This document shows positions 1-7,516 of a stretch of 31,705 bases of DNA, one piece after another (within the stretch, counting starts at the first letter, position 1; each line of letters opens with the position of its first letter). Made by a program: the position numbers and the translations under genes. The stretch covers positions 1 through 31,705 of the IMG/VR virus record IMGVR_UViG_3300048836_001187. One strand, written 5' to 3'. Origin of the DNA: a virus. The notes below the pieces were generated by a model. That model was not told the DNA's origin. It did no database searches and saw nothing but the letters and a program-made list of their open reading frames with translations.

Positions 1-1572
1 TCAACCAACCTCAATCTCCATCCCATTATAAAACACAAACCGTATTCCCCCGCTTCTCCCTACTATCCCCTTCTCCACCATAACCGTCCAAATGGTGTCA
101 TCCCATGTTTCAAGCGCCAGCGGAGTCTTCTTCATCGCTTTTATAAACGTAGACATGGCTTTGTCTTTCTGTTGCCGCGAAGTTCGTTCCTCTTTTTGCT
201 TTTCAAGTTCGCAAACTAAATCCTCATGGCGTTTATTCAAGCTGTCGTACTTCTTCAAATACTCCTCCTGCGATTGAGCAGTCGAGGAGTTTTCTTTCAC
301 TAACGACCTGACTAGCTCGGCCACAATCTCGCATTCCTCACTCAAGCGCGCAATTTCGGCATCAGTATCTCCCAAATCCGTCAACGTTCGGCGCATGAGT
401 TCACAATCCGCAATAACCTGCGTCTGGTTCGCCATCATCTGGTTATACGCCTGTATGAACATCCTCTGAATCGTTTCGGTATCAAGTACTGGCGTGTCGC
501 ATTTCTTTTCGAATTTATCGTTGCATTGCCAGATCACCTTGCGGTATCGGTCAGTCGAATGCCACACTTTGGAGCCATAATAACCGCCGCAATCAGCGCA
601 GACTAACTTGGAAGACAACACGTTCTTTCCACTATATGCCCTGCCAAGCTGCTTCCGTCTAGCGATTTCGACTTGAACCTGATCCCATTCTTCCGGCACA
701 ATGATTGCCGAATGGCTGCCCTCAACATAGTATTGAGGAACCTCGCCTTCATTGGCTTTCATCTTTTTCTGCAGGAAGTCCACCGTGAATTTCTTCTGTA
801 AAAGCGCGTCGCCTTTATACTTTTCATTAGTCAGGATGCTGTCAACCGTCGTTTTGCTCCATTTACTGCTCCCACCCGGCGATGGAATGCTCAGTTGCTC
901 AAGATGTTTACAGATTCCTGCAGTGGTTTTCCCATCCAGATATAGCCTGTAGATGAGCCTGACAACGGCAGCTTCGCTCGCAACAATGGCAGGACGGCCG
1001 TTCTCTCCTTTTTCGTAACCGAGAAATCGTTTGTAAGGCATCTGAACCTTCCCATCGGAGAAGCGCTTGCGCTGGCCCCATGTCACATTTTCGGAAATAG
1101 ACCGGCTCTCTTCCTGCGCCAGCGAGGACATGATCGTGATCAATAGCTCGCCCTTGCCATCAAAAGAATAGATGCCCTCTTTTTCGAAATAGCACTCAAC
1201 GCCGTTTTCTTTGAGTTTGCGTATAGTAACCAGGCTGTCCACAGTGTTACGGGCAAAACGGCTAACCGATTTCGTCACGATGAGGTCGAACTTGCCAGCA
1301 AGTGCGTCGGCAACCATTTCTTTAAAGCCCTCTCGCTTCTTTGTGTTGGTGCCAGATATCCCCTCGTCGGTATACACCTTCATGAACATCCATTCCGGCT
1401 TGGATTTGATGAAATTTGTGTAATAATCGACCTGTGCTTCATAGCTGGTAAACTGCTCATCGCTATCCGTAGAAACGCGAGCGTAGCCAGCGACACGGCG
1501 CTTTTCTGCCGAGGCTGACGGTAAATGCGTCAGCGGGTTCACGGTCGAAGGTATGACTGTTACTTTTGGCAT
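1..1572 (-). CDS. Large serine recombinase 1 (integrase candidate)
   Basis: This 523-residue protein is a large serine recombinase that would cut and rejoin attachment sites through a 5'-phosphoserine link. The N-terminal resolvase domain (about residues 25-175) holds the motif YARVS with nucleophile Ser34. A recombinase domain follows (about 190-300), then a zinc ribbon with CADCGG near residue 326 and two later cysteines, and a charged, coiled-coil-like stretch from about 390 to 470. The size and order match phage and transposon integrases of Bacillota. Its start overlaps the end of recombinase 2 by 13 nt, so the two are translationally coupled. The stop codon is the first triplet of the window, so the gene is complete but its downstream flank, where an attachment site might lie, is not visible. 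I am confident of the family; which of the two recombinases integrates the prophage cannot be told. Confidence 0.92.
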   Translation of the reverse strand: MPKVTVIPSTVNPLTHLPSASAEKRRVAGYARVSTDSDEQFTSYEAQVDYYTNFIKSKPEWMFMKVYTDEGISGTNTKKREGFKEMVADALAGKFDLIVTKSVSRFARNTVDSLVTIRKLKENGVECYFEKEGIYSFDGKGELLITIMSSLAQEESRSISENVTWGQRKRFSDGKVQMPYKRFLGYEKGENGRPAIVASEAAVVRLIYRLYLDGKTTAGICKHLEQLSIPSPGGSSKWSKTTVDSILTNEKYKGDALLQKKFTVDFLQKKMKANEGEVPQYYVEGSHSAIIVPEEWDQVQVEIARRKQLGRAYSGKNVLSSKLVCADCGGYYGSKVWHSTDRYRKVIWQCNDKFEKKCDTPVLDTETIQRMFIQAYNQMMANQTQVIADCELMRRTLTDLGDTDAEIARLSEECEIVAELVRSLVKENSSTAQSQEEYLKKYDSLNKRHEDLVCELEKQKEERTSRQQKDKAMSTFIKAMKKTPLALETWDDTIWTVMVEKGIVGRSGGIRFVFYNGMEIEVG

Positions 1573-2867
1573 TGTGCTTTAATCCTCTCAAAGGTTCTTT
1601 GTCGGGCGGCAGCTCTCATTTCATCTGTCCAGCTTTGGCTGCGTAATTTATCTTTCCATTTCACATTGGTCTCGGTTCCGTCAATGAAGCGAAATATCAA
1701 CGTGTTATCATTGCAGGCTTGGATGCGATCCACCCTGTCGCGAAAGGCCGGTTCATCAATCGTGGCTTGGCCTAGAGCCTTTGCCGTGACGCTCATCAGG
1801 ATATCTTCCGGTATATGCTTAGACGCGCAGGCAGATTTTCCAAATCGATTGAATTTGCCGCAAGTCCAAACCGGTCCACCATGTGTTTCTTTTCTGTGAT
1901 AGCTGCCGCCGCAAACACCGCAATATAACTTTCCATTGAAAGGATGTACAGTCTTAGAGGTTGCAGGCTTCTGCAATCTATTGGCGCGGTGGGCTATCTC
2001 CTTTTGAACTGCATCGAATGTTTCCTTGCAGATGATCGCATCATGCGCTTCCTCAACCCGAAACATCGGGTGCTCGCCTTGATTGAAACGCTTTTGTTTC
2101 GTCATATGGTTTTCGCGGTATGTTTTCTGCAACAGCAGATCGCCGGTATATGCCTCATTGCGAAGAATCGCCATGATCGTGCTCTGGTACCAAAGCTTGT
2201 CGTTGCGAGTTTTAGCGCCTTCCGCGTTCAGTCTCTGCGCTATAGCGTTGTACCCATACCCTTCCAAGTACCATTCAAAAATCTTCTGAATCAATGCTGC
2301 TTCCTCGGGAACGAAGACAAATTTGCCATTTTCGTAGCGGTATCCGTGTATGGTGCCGCTCCAAGGTTTCCCCTCTTTAAAGTTCTTCAAGATCCGCCAT
2401 TTCTGATTCTCGCTTGCCGACAGGCTTTCCTCCTGCGCATAAGACGCGAGGATGGTCATCATGAGCTCACCGTCGCCGCTGATCGTATGGATATTCTGTT
2501 CTTCGAAATAAATATCCACCCCCAGCGCTTTGCATTCACGAGCGATCTCTAAAAGTACGACCGTGTTTCGTGCAAAGCGGGAGATGGACTTCGCCAGTAT
2601 CATGTCAACTTTTCCGGCGCGGCAATCGGCGATCATTTTCTGAAACCCTTCTCTGGTGTCTCTTGTGCCGGATTTCGCTTCATCTACATATACACCGGCA
2701 TAAATCCATTCCGTGTGGCTTTGGATGAATTTGCTGTAATAGCTCACCTGTGCGGATAAGGAATGGAGCATCGCATCCTTGCCACAGGAGACTCGGGCAT
2801 ACGCTGCGACCCGCTTTTTTTGTTCTAGCTTCGGCGGTTTTGAGATTATCGTCAGGGTTCCAGACAT
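1560..2867 (-). CDS. Large serine recombinase 2
   Basis: This 435-residue protein is the second member of a tandem serine recombinase pair. The resolvase domain carries YARVS with nucleophile Ser27 and the conserved SRFARN stretch. It is followed by a recombinase domain (about 180-285) and a zinc ribbon starting CGVCGGSY. It lacks the long coiled-coil tail seen in its neighbour and is about 90 residues shorter. The start is fixed by a near-perfect Shine-Dalgarno AAGGAGGTGA just upstream of ATG. Paired recombinases of unequal length next to SHOCT and HTH/zinc-finger genes recur in Bacillota elements, and the two proteins may act together. That cooperation is inference; the catalytic residues needed for independent activity appear present in both. 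Confidence 0.92.
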   Translation of the reverse strand: MSGTLTIISKPPKLEQKKRVAAYARVSCGKDAMLHSLSAQVSYYSKFIQSHTEWIYAGVYVDEAKSGTRDTREGFQKMIADCRAGKVDMILAKSISRFARNTVVLLEIARECKALGVDIYFEEQNIHTISGDGELMMTILASYAQEESLSASENQKWRILKNFKEGKPWSGTIHGYRYENGKFVFVPEEAALIQKIFEWYLEGYGYNAIAQRLNAEGAKTRNDKLWYQSTIMAILRNEAYTGDLLLQKTYRENHMTKQKRFNQGEHPMFRVEEAHDAIICKETFDAVQKEIAHRANRLQKPATSKTVHPFNGKLYCGVCGGSYHRKETHGGPVWTCGKFNRFGKSACASKHIPEDILMSVTAKALGQATIDEPAFRDRVDRIQACNDNTLIFRFIDGTETNVKWKDKLRSQSWTDEMRAAARQRTFERIKAQCQK

Positions 2868-2923
2868 CTTGTCACCTCCTTCCAGTTCGACATATTACCG
2901 TTGATTCGATTGATATAGCAAGT

Positions 2924-3088
2924 CTATCCGCGATATAAACTGTTCGTAGGAATCTCATATTTCTCGGCCATTATGGCATCAACGCGGGCAAAGTCACCCG
3001 GCGTGATAATCCCTTTTATCAGCATTCTCTTTGCCTGCAACATGGAAGCAAGGTAGTGTTCCAAATTAACGCGATATTCATTCTTCAC
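2924..3088 (-). CDS. Small SHOCT-domain-like protein
   Basis: This 54-residue protein starts at GTG, which overlaps the TGA stop of the upstream gene (GTGA), and an AAGGA sequence lies about 10 nt upstream. The core resembles the SHOCT domain, a short C-terminal helical module: a helix followed by an LIKGIITPGDFARVDAIMAEKY pattern with the typical G-I-I-T turn. Proteins of this size sit directly before serine recombinases in many Bacillota elements. Its molecular role is not established. Position and size make it a candidate accessory or directionality factor for the recombinases, but nothing in the sequence proves that. A longer reading from an upstream ATG lacks a ribosome binding site and would overlap the previous gene more deeply. 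Confidence 0.72.
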   Translation of the reverse strand: MKNEYRVNLEHYLASMLQAKRMLIKGIITPGDFARVDAIMAEKYEIPTNSLYRG

Positions 3089-3480
3089 TGCAAGCACGTC
3101 CTTTTGCGCTCGGCGATATAGCAAGCATGGCTACAATATTTCCTGCTTCTGTTTCCATATGCCGAGAAAGGATTGCTGCAATGCTGGCAGTTGAAATGAT
3201 AGATCGCCTTACGGTTCACGCATTCCAGATGACTATTCCACCATGAAACCCGGCAAGAATCAGAACAGAATTTCTTAGGTTTGCGTCTAGTTATTGCTTT
3301 GATCTGTTTGCCGCACTGCTTGCAGGTAAAAACTGCTGCTTTTGTATTTTCTCCGCGCTCGTTTCTCCGGCAAAAGGAACGTACCGTATTATCTGAAATG
3401 CCAAGCAGCCGGCCGATTCTTATATACCCATAGCCCTGCTGACGCAAAGCCGAAATGTACTCTTGCTGTTCGTTTGTCAT
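3085..3480 (-). CDS. HTH protein with two Cys4 zinc fingers
   Basis: This 131-residue protein begins with a helix-turn-helix (about residues 3-40, with GYGYIRIGRLLGISDNTVRS) of the kind found in resolvase C-termini and sigma region 4. Two similar cysteine clusters follow: C53, C56, C72, C76 and C98, C101, C116, C120. Each has the pattern CxxC-x15-CxxxC and probably binds one zinc. Databases often label such proteins as sigma-70-like, but I see no sigma region 2. The ATG has an AAGGAG site eight bases upstream. It is the first gene of a four-gene set with the SHOCT protein and two serine recombinases, so a role as DNA-binding regulator or recombination accessory factor is a fair inference. Confidence 0.75.
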   Translation of the reverse strand: MTNEQQEYISALRQQGYGYIRIGRLLGISDNTVRSFCRRNERGENTKAAVFTCKQCGKQIKAITRRKPKKFCSDSCRVSWWNSHLECVNRKAIYHFNCQHCSNPFSAYGNRSRKYCSHACYIAERKRTCLQ

Positions 3481-3562
3481 GGGTTGTCTCCTTCCTGAAA
3501 AATCTTTGTCACACTATTTAATGGAGATGAAATACCTGTTTTGTCGAAAAATGAGTAAAGAA

Positions 3563-3596
3563 AAAGGCTCGGACGGATTTCTCCAACCGAGCCTTT
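3563..3596 (-). terminator. Intrinsic terminator after the lysis genes
   Basis: A perfect 10-bp stem (AAAGGCTCGG paired with CCGAGCCTTT, 14-nt loop) lies just past the holin stop. Read leftward it is followed by a T-rich run, so it should end the late transcript. It separates the late operon from the recombinase set, which therefore needs its own promoter; I could not fix one with confidence in 3481-3562. Confidence 0.85.
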
Positions 3597-3615
3597 CTCA
3601 TCTTTTTATAAGTTG

Positions 3616-4101
3616 TTAATCTGCCTTCATTTGACCAATGAGTTGTTCCGCCGTACCCGTGATCAATGCGGAGATGTCGACCTGCGCTGCGGTCAGTACG
3701 TCCATCGCAGAAGCGGAGAGTTTCGCTATCGTCTTTTCAAAGAGCAATTGACCGAGTTGCGAGATTTCATCCTTCGTTAGTTTCCCGTCTTTACTGGCGG
3801 CCTTCATACCGTCGACCATCGTCTGTTTCAGCTCACCGACCGTGATCTGTGCCAGTTTGATCAGCTCTTGCTGCGCACGGTTCACAGTGTCGAGCTGCGA
3901 CGCCTTTCCGAGTTTCGCGGTCAGCCATGCTCCAAACACACCGATCAGCGCAATAAAAAATGCCGCTGCAATGTTCACGGCATTCTCTATCAGGATTTGG
4001 GCGACGGTAGCGTCTGTGGTTCCGCCTGTGTCCGCCAGCGCGACGACGGGCAGCGCGAGCATCAGGAGCGCGAGTAGTACCAGGATCAGTTTCTTTTTCA
4101 T
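3616..4101 (-). CDS. Phage holin, LLH family
   Basis: This 161-residue membrane protein matches the layout of LLH-type phage holins. A hydrophobic N-terminal segment (residues 4-23, ending ALAD) looks like a signal peptide or first membrane segment. A second hydrophobic helix follows (about 40-65, AVNIAAAFFIALIGVFGAWL), then a long amphipathic C-terminal region with KDGKLTKDEI. Holins form lesions in the cytoplasmic membrane that let the endolysin out at the end of the lytic cycle. It is last in the late transcript, 18 nt after a small membrane-protein gene and next to the endolysin gene, and a strong terminator follows. The assignment rests on architecture and context. Confidence 0.8.
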   Translation of the reverse strand: MKKKLILVLLALLMLALPVVALADTGGTTDATVAQILIENAVNIAAAFFIALIGVFGAWLTAKLGKASQLDTVNRAQQELIKLAQITVGELKQTMVDGMKAASKDGKLTKDEISQLGQLLFEKTIAKLSASAMDVLTAAQVDISALITGTAEQLIGQMKAD

Positions 4102-4119
4102 GTGTGTTTTCTCCTTCTT

Positions 4120-4422
4120 TTAGATAGATGTAGCCTGCTCCGAGGCAAGCTCATGGACAAAATCTTCGTATTCCTCTTGCGCGGTTTTCGCTTTCTCCCG
4201 CGCAGTCTTCATTTCGCCATTCGTTTCGCCGCGCTCTACGGCGATACAGGTCGCAAGCGAGAGCGACAGGCTTGCATCCTGCATCTTCATGGCGAGCTTC
4301 GATTCCTTCGCGCGAATCGCGGCGCGTTTTTCTGTTTGTTTCCGGTCGCGGGCCACGCGCACCTCTAGCAAGACGACCAGCAGCGCAAACACGCCAGATA
4401 TGATCTCACCGATGTATTCCAA
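4120..4422 (-). CDS. Small membrane protein of the lysis cassette
   Basis: This 100-residue protein probably starts at TTG, with GGAGAGG seven bases upstream. It has one N-terminal hydrophobic helix (about residues 5-21, IGEIISGVFALLVVLLEV), then a highly charged, helical and coiled-coil-like tail rich in Lys, Arg and Glu. It lies between the endolysin and holin genes with gaps of 17 and 18 nt, so it belongs to the lysis cassette. The single membrane span and cytoplasmic coiled coil would suit a second holin or an antiholin, or a spanin-like accessory. I do not recognise a named family, so the role stays inferred. Confidence 0.65.
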   Translation of the reverse strand: MEYIGEIISGVFALLVVLLEVRVARDRKQTEKRAAIRAKESKLAMKMQDASLSLSLATCIAVERGETNGEMKTAREKAKTAQEEYEDFVHELASEQATSI

Positions 4423-4439
4423 ATCCGTTCCTCTCCGTT

Positions 4440-5192
4440 CTATTTATATAGGAGCTTGCAGCGGCCGCATTTGTGCCAGTACCCGCTGCCTCCCTGATTG
4501 ATTCCCTCCACAACGACGCCAACGTCGCGACCTTTCGCGTGGATGACCATGCCGCGGCCTAGATAAAGTCCAACGTGCGTTTCGTCCTCGGCGTTCGTGG
4601 TACTGTTTCGAAACAGGAAGTCGCCCACGATCAGCTCGTTGCGCGCAACCACGTCGCACAGCGCCCAGAGACCGTCGCAATTCTTTCGATCATCCCAAAT
4701 TCCTGTCTCGCGCATGAGCCAGGAGATGTAGCCAGAACAGTCATGCGCCATGAGGTCGGCAAATCCTGCCTTGTACTGGCTGTCACGAAAGGTGATCGCG
4801 CGAGCAAACTCCTCATCCATGGTCTGAATCTTCGTGTTGGATAGATCAGTCAGGCCGGATGCGCCCCAAACGTAAAGGTCGCCGATTCGCGTTAGCGCGA
4901 GCGCGCAGATCGCCTTTGCCTTGTCCGAAACCGTGCCCTTTGCGACCGGCACTGCTAGCGTTGCCGTGTCGCCAAACAGCGCCGCCCACGTTTCCTTCCC
5001 TATTATCCCATCGACACTCAGCCCGGCTTGCGCCTGAAAACGCTTCACAGCCTCCAGCGTGTCCGCGCCGAACGTTTTCCTCGTCACCGTCGTGATATGC
5101 TCTCCGTAGAATCCTAGCTCCAAGAGCTTCTGCTTACAAAAAAGCACGTCCTCGCCAGACGTGCCTTTCTTCAAATTGCGCGTAAAATCCAT
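4440..5192 (-). CDS. Endolysin: peptidoglycan-binding plus NlpC/P60 domain
   Basis: This 250-residue protein is the likely endolysin. Residues 8-73 form a peptidoglycan-binding domain of the PGBD-1 type (DVLFCKQKLLELGFY, then DTLEAVKRFQ and GLSVDGIIGKETW). A linker leads to an NlpC/P60 peptidase domain (about 88-250), with catalytic Cys152 in HDCSGY, His206 in THVGLYLG and a likely third residue near His218. Such enzymes cut peptide bonds in the stem peptide of peptidoglycan. No signal peptide is present, so release should depend on the neighbouring holin. GGAGG lies six bases before the ATG. The gene is separated from the tail genes by a 241-nt gap with a terminator, so a separate leftward promoter is expected, but I see no strong one. 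Confidence 0.9.
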   Translation of the reverse strand: MDFTRNLKKGTSGEDVLFCKQKLLELGFYGEHITTVTRKTFGADTLEAVKRFQAQAGLSVDGIIGKETWAALFGDTATLAVPVAKGTVSDKAKAICALALTRIGDLYVWGASGLTDLSNTKIQTMDEEFARAITFRDSQYKAGFADLMAHDCSGYISWLMRETGIWDDRKNCDGLWALCDVVARNELIVGDFLFRNSTTNAEDETHVGLYLGRGMVIHAKGRDVGVVVEGINQGGSGYWHKCGRCKLLYK

Positions 5193-5256
5193 AATTTCCT
5201 CCGTTTCGAATTAGAAAAAATTTCATGATTTCTTCATGGTATTTCCGAGAGAAATC

Positions 5257-5388
5257 TGCTATGATGCAGGTACATCAAAGCTTGCATGGTATACACAACC
5301 TACCTACCCGGTATGTCCCAATCCCTAACAAGATTTACCATGCAAATTAGAAAGGCACTCTTCCCCCCGGCTGAGTGCCTTTCGCTAT
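5257..5388 (+). ncRNA. Candidate small RNA in the tail-lysis gap
   Basis: The plus strand has an extended -10 element (TG at 5257-5258, TATGAT at 5260-5265) that would start an RNA near 5272. The -35 region is weak. The RNA would contain a 10-bp inverted repeat (TTGCATGGTA at 5282-5291, TACCATGCAA at 5336-5345) and end at the hairpin 5351-5382, giving about 115 nt with no useful ORF. It would be antisense to the leader between the tail fibre and the endolysin. The inverted repeat and hairpin are clear; transcription is inferred. An antisense regulator of the endolysin leader or a type I antitoxin-like RNA are possible, but I found no partner toxin ORF. Confidence 0.35.
5351..5382. terminator. 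Bidirectional terminator between tail and lysis genes
   Basis: A perfect 10-bp stem (AAAGGCACTC and GAGTGCCTTT, 12-nt loop) has T-rich sequence on both sides. Read leftward it ends the tail-gene transcript after the tail fibre; read rightward it could end the candidate small RNA. The rest of 5193-5433 holds a shorter possible hairpin at 5391-5414 (TGGGCA and TGCCCA) and no gene. Confidence 0.75.
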
Positions 5389-5433
5389 TTTGGGCATACT
5401 GAAAGGTGTGCCCAATCTATTTGTATCCATTAC

Positions 5434-7512
5434 CTATGCCGTTCTCTTCCAAAAATAGCAGGTGATATAGGGCTGTAGGTTGTTGTGCGCCGTGCCGCTG
5501 CCGTTATTGCCGATAGAGCCGGACACAGAGCCAGTATGGTCATGCGACCCGCCTGAGCCGGTTGTCTGTCCGCTGGTTGCCCCGCCGTTGGTCATATAGT
5601 AATAAGTAGAAGCAGATCCACTACCGACCTTATACGACCCCGAAGACGCTTGGTGCGCATGCGCGCCGTTGGCGTTGACCGTTACGGATCCGCTGAATGA
5701 GTGGTTGTGCGACGGCATTTCCGCCGCGGATAACGCTTGCGCGCTGGAACCGCCCGTTTTCTCAACGGTGTTGAAATTGGCGTCCGAGGTGTTCACGCCC
5801 ACCGGCACGCGGCCCGTCCCCCATCGCACCCAGGTGCCGCCAAGGAATGTGCTCGCATCAGCGGCAGAGACTGTCATACGGATGCTACCTGCCGGGAAGA
5901 TCAGGTTTGCCAGCCACAGAACACTCGAAAAAACAACATTATCGTCAAACTGCACATTTTCACGGAACCGCGCCGGCCAGCCGACATCGAAGCTATCCTC
6001 TTCGGCAACCTTTCCAACCGCAAGTCCCATACCAGTGCTGCGCACGGAGAGAATGACCTCCGCCGTACTCAGATCAATATACCCATATGCTTCCCCGAAA
6101 TAGTCACCGAGCGTCACACGAATATCGTAGGTATACTGGTTTGAGAGAGTTCCGCCGATGCGATAATTGCCGTTGACCGAATAGCTTGCAAGAGCGAACG
6201 TTGTATCCGTATAGTACGTTTCGCTCTTGCGCTTATACCCAATTTTGAGTACGCGCGTATTCTTATTGCTCACAGAGGAGATCGCGCCTGTTACCGCGAC
6301 CATAGCGTATGTGCCGGTGTTGCTGGCGTTGCCGGCCGCATCGCAGCGAAAGACCGTTACGGATTGCACGGAAGGTGAATCATATGCGACAACCTCGAAC
6401 GTTCCCGTTAGCACCGTGGCTCGGCCTCGGCTGTCCGTAATCGTCACACGGATCGTGTTCGTTCCAGCCGTGCTCAGCTCATTCGTCGAAAAGGAGTTGC
6501 CCGAATACGTCGCGCCGTTGACCGTGGTCGAGATCGAGGAGATAGATGAGCCGTAGACCCCAGCGGCGGATATGCTGACGTTGAGCTTGCTGTTGTGCTG
6601 CACATAACATGCAAACTGTGTTACCAGCGCAGCCTCCGCTTCCGAGAATGAAAGCGTGCCGGTTGGTACAACGCTTGCCGGAATCGCGGCGGATATGCTC
6701 AACTGCGTTGTGCCAAGAAGTACCCCGTTGGAGTAGGTATCGCAATAGAGTGCCCCCGCGACGCTCGTCGCATTCGGCGCAGCGTTGGCCTCGTCCAGTG
6801 AAGGTGTCCATGAAATGTTTGTTGCGGCGGTTTGCGCCGCGATCGTCGTCTCCGCGCGCGAGCCAAATTTCGCCCGCAGGGTATGAAGGAACGCGCTCGA
6901 CGCTGGTGTGAGCGTAATCGTCGCCGCGCTGCCGAGCGTGACGGCGGAGATGGTGGGCGTCGTAATGCGCGGGATCGCCGGCAACGATAGGACCACGCTG
7001 CCGTTTGCCGATCCGATCGAAGCGGAATAGGTGCAGTTCGCTGTAAACGCCAACGTGATCTGCTTTGTTCCGTCCGAGTTGTGGCTGACCGTGCATTCGC
7101 CATATGCTTCGCTTTCCGAGCTCGCATTGTCGGTCAGAATCATTAGGTATTGGTATCCCAACGCCGTATCATACGGCTCCTGATACTGCGTGATATACTC
7201 GTTGCGGTAAGGGATCCGCGAGATGGCGAATCCTCTGCCAACGCGGTTATATACAGAGCTTCCATCGACCGACACGGCCATTGCGCCGCGCGAATTCGAA
7301 TCGACATTGTTGCAGTAAACATCAAACTGCGAGGTGTTCCCAGATGTCGCGAGAAACACATGGAACCGGATGGTTGACGTGTTGTTGGCAACAGACTGGG
7401 AAATGATCTTGTACTCCAGCCAACAGGAAACCTTGCTTGCCGCAGTTCCAGATAGAGAACCGTTGACGATCGTGTATCCGTCATGAATCGACTCATACGG
7501 CCAATTAGCCAT
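5434..7512 (-). CDS. Tail fibre / receptor-binding protein with collar-like tip
   Basis: This 692-residue protein looks like a host-recognition protein at the tail tip. The first 580 residues or so are low in Cys and rich in Ser, Thr and Ala. They resemble DUF859-type minor structural proteins: a jelly-roll-like N-terminus (MANWPYESIHDGYTIVNGSL) followed by Ig-like beta repeats. The last 120 residues hold a short-tail-fibre tip: PSHNHSFSG, AHAHQ, HDHTG and a final HNNLQPYITCYFWKRT. HxH motifs of this sort bind metal ions along the axis of trimeric fibre tips. It is the last gene of the tail transcript, four bases after the tail endopeptidase-like gene, and a terminator follows. The exact receptor is unknown. 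Confidence 0.8.
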   Translation of the reverse strand: MANWPYESIHDGYTIVNGSLSGTAASKVSCWLEYKIISQSVANNTSTIRFHVFLATSGNTSQFDVYCNNVDSNSRGAMAVSVDGSSVYNRVGRGFAISRIPYRNEYITQYQEPYDTALGYQYLMILTDNASSESEAYGECTVSHNSDGTKQITLAFTANCTYSASIGSANGSVVLSLPAIPRITTPTISAVTLGSAATITLTPASSAFLHTLRAKFGSRAETTIAAQTAATNISWTPSLDEANAAPNATSVAGALYCDTYSNGVLLGTTQLSISAAIPASVVPTGTLSFSEAEAALVTQFACYVQHNSKLNVSISAAGVYGSSISSISTTVNGATYSGNSFSTNELSTAGTNTIRVTITDSRGRATVLTGTFEVVAYDSPSVQSVTVFRCDAAGNASNTGTYAMVAVTGAISSVSNKNTRVLKIGYKRKSETYYTDTTFALASYSVNGNYRIGGTLSNQYTYDIRVTLGDYFGEAYGYIDLSTAEVILSVRSTGMGLAVGKVAEEDSFDVGWPARFRENVQFDDNVVFSSVLWLANLIFPAGSIRMTVSAADASTFLGGTWVRWGTGRVPVGVNTSDANFNTVEKTGGSSAQALSAAEMPSHNHSFSGSVTVNANGAHAHQASSGSYKVGSGSASTYYYMTNGGATSGQTTGSGGSHDHTGSVSGSIGNNGSGTAHNNLQPYITCYFWKRTA

Positions 7513-7516
7513 TTAA

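Noticed and set aside
3481-3562. A promoter for the HTH/zinc-finger gene (TCGACA-like box and TTAAAT).
   Set aside because: The spacing is about 20 bp and both boxes are weak, so I could not support it.
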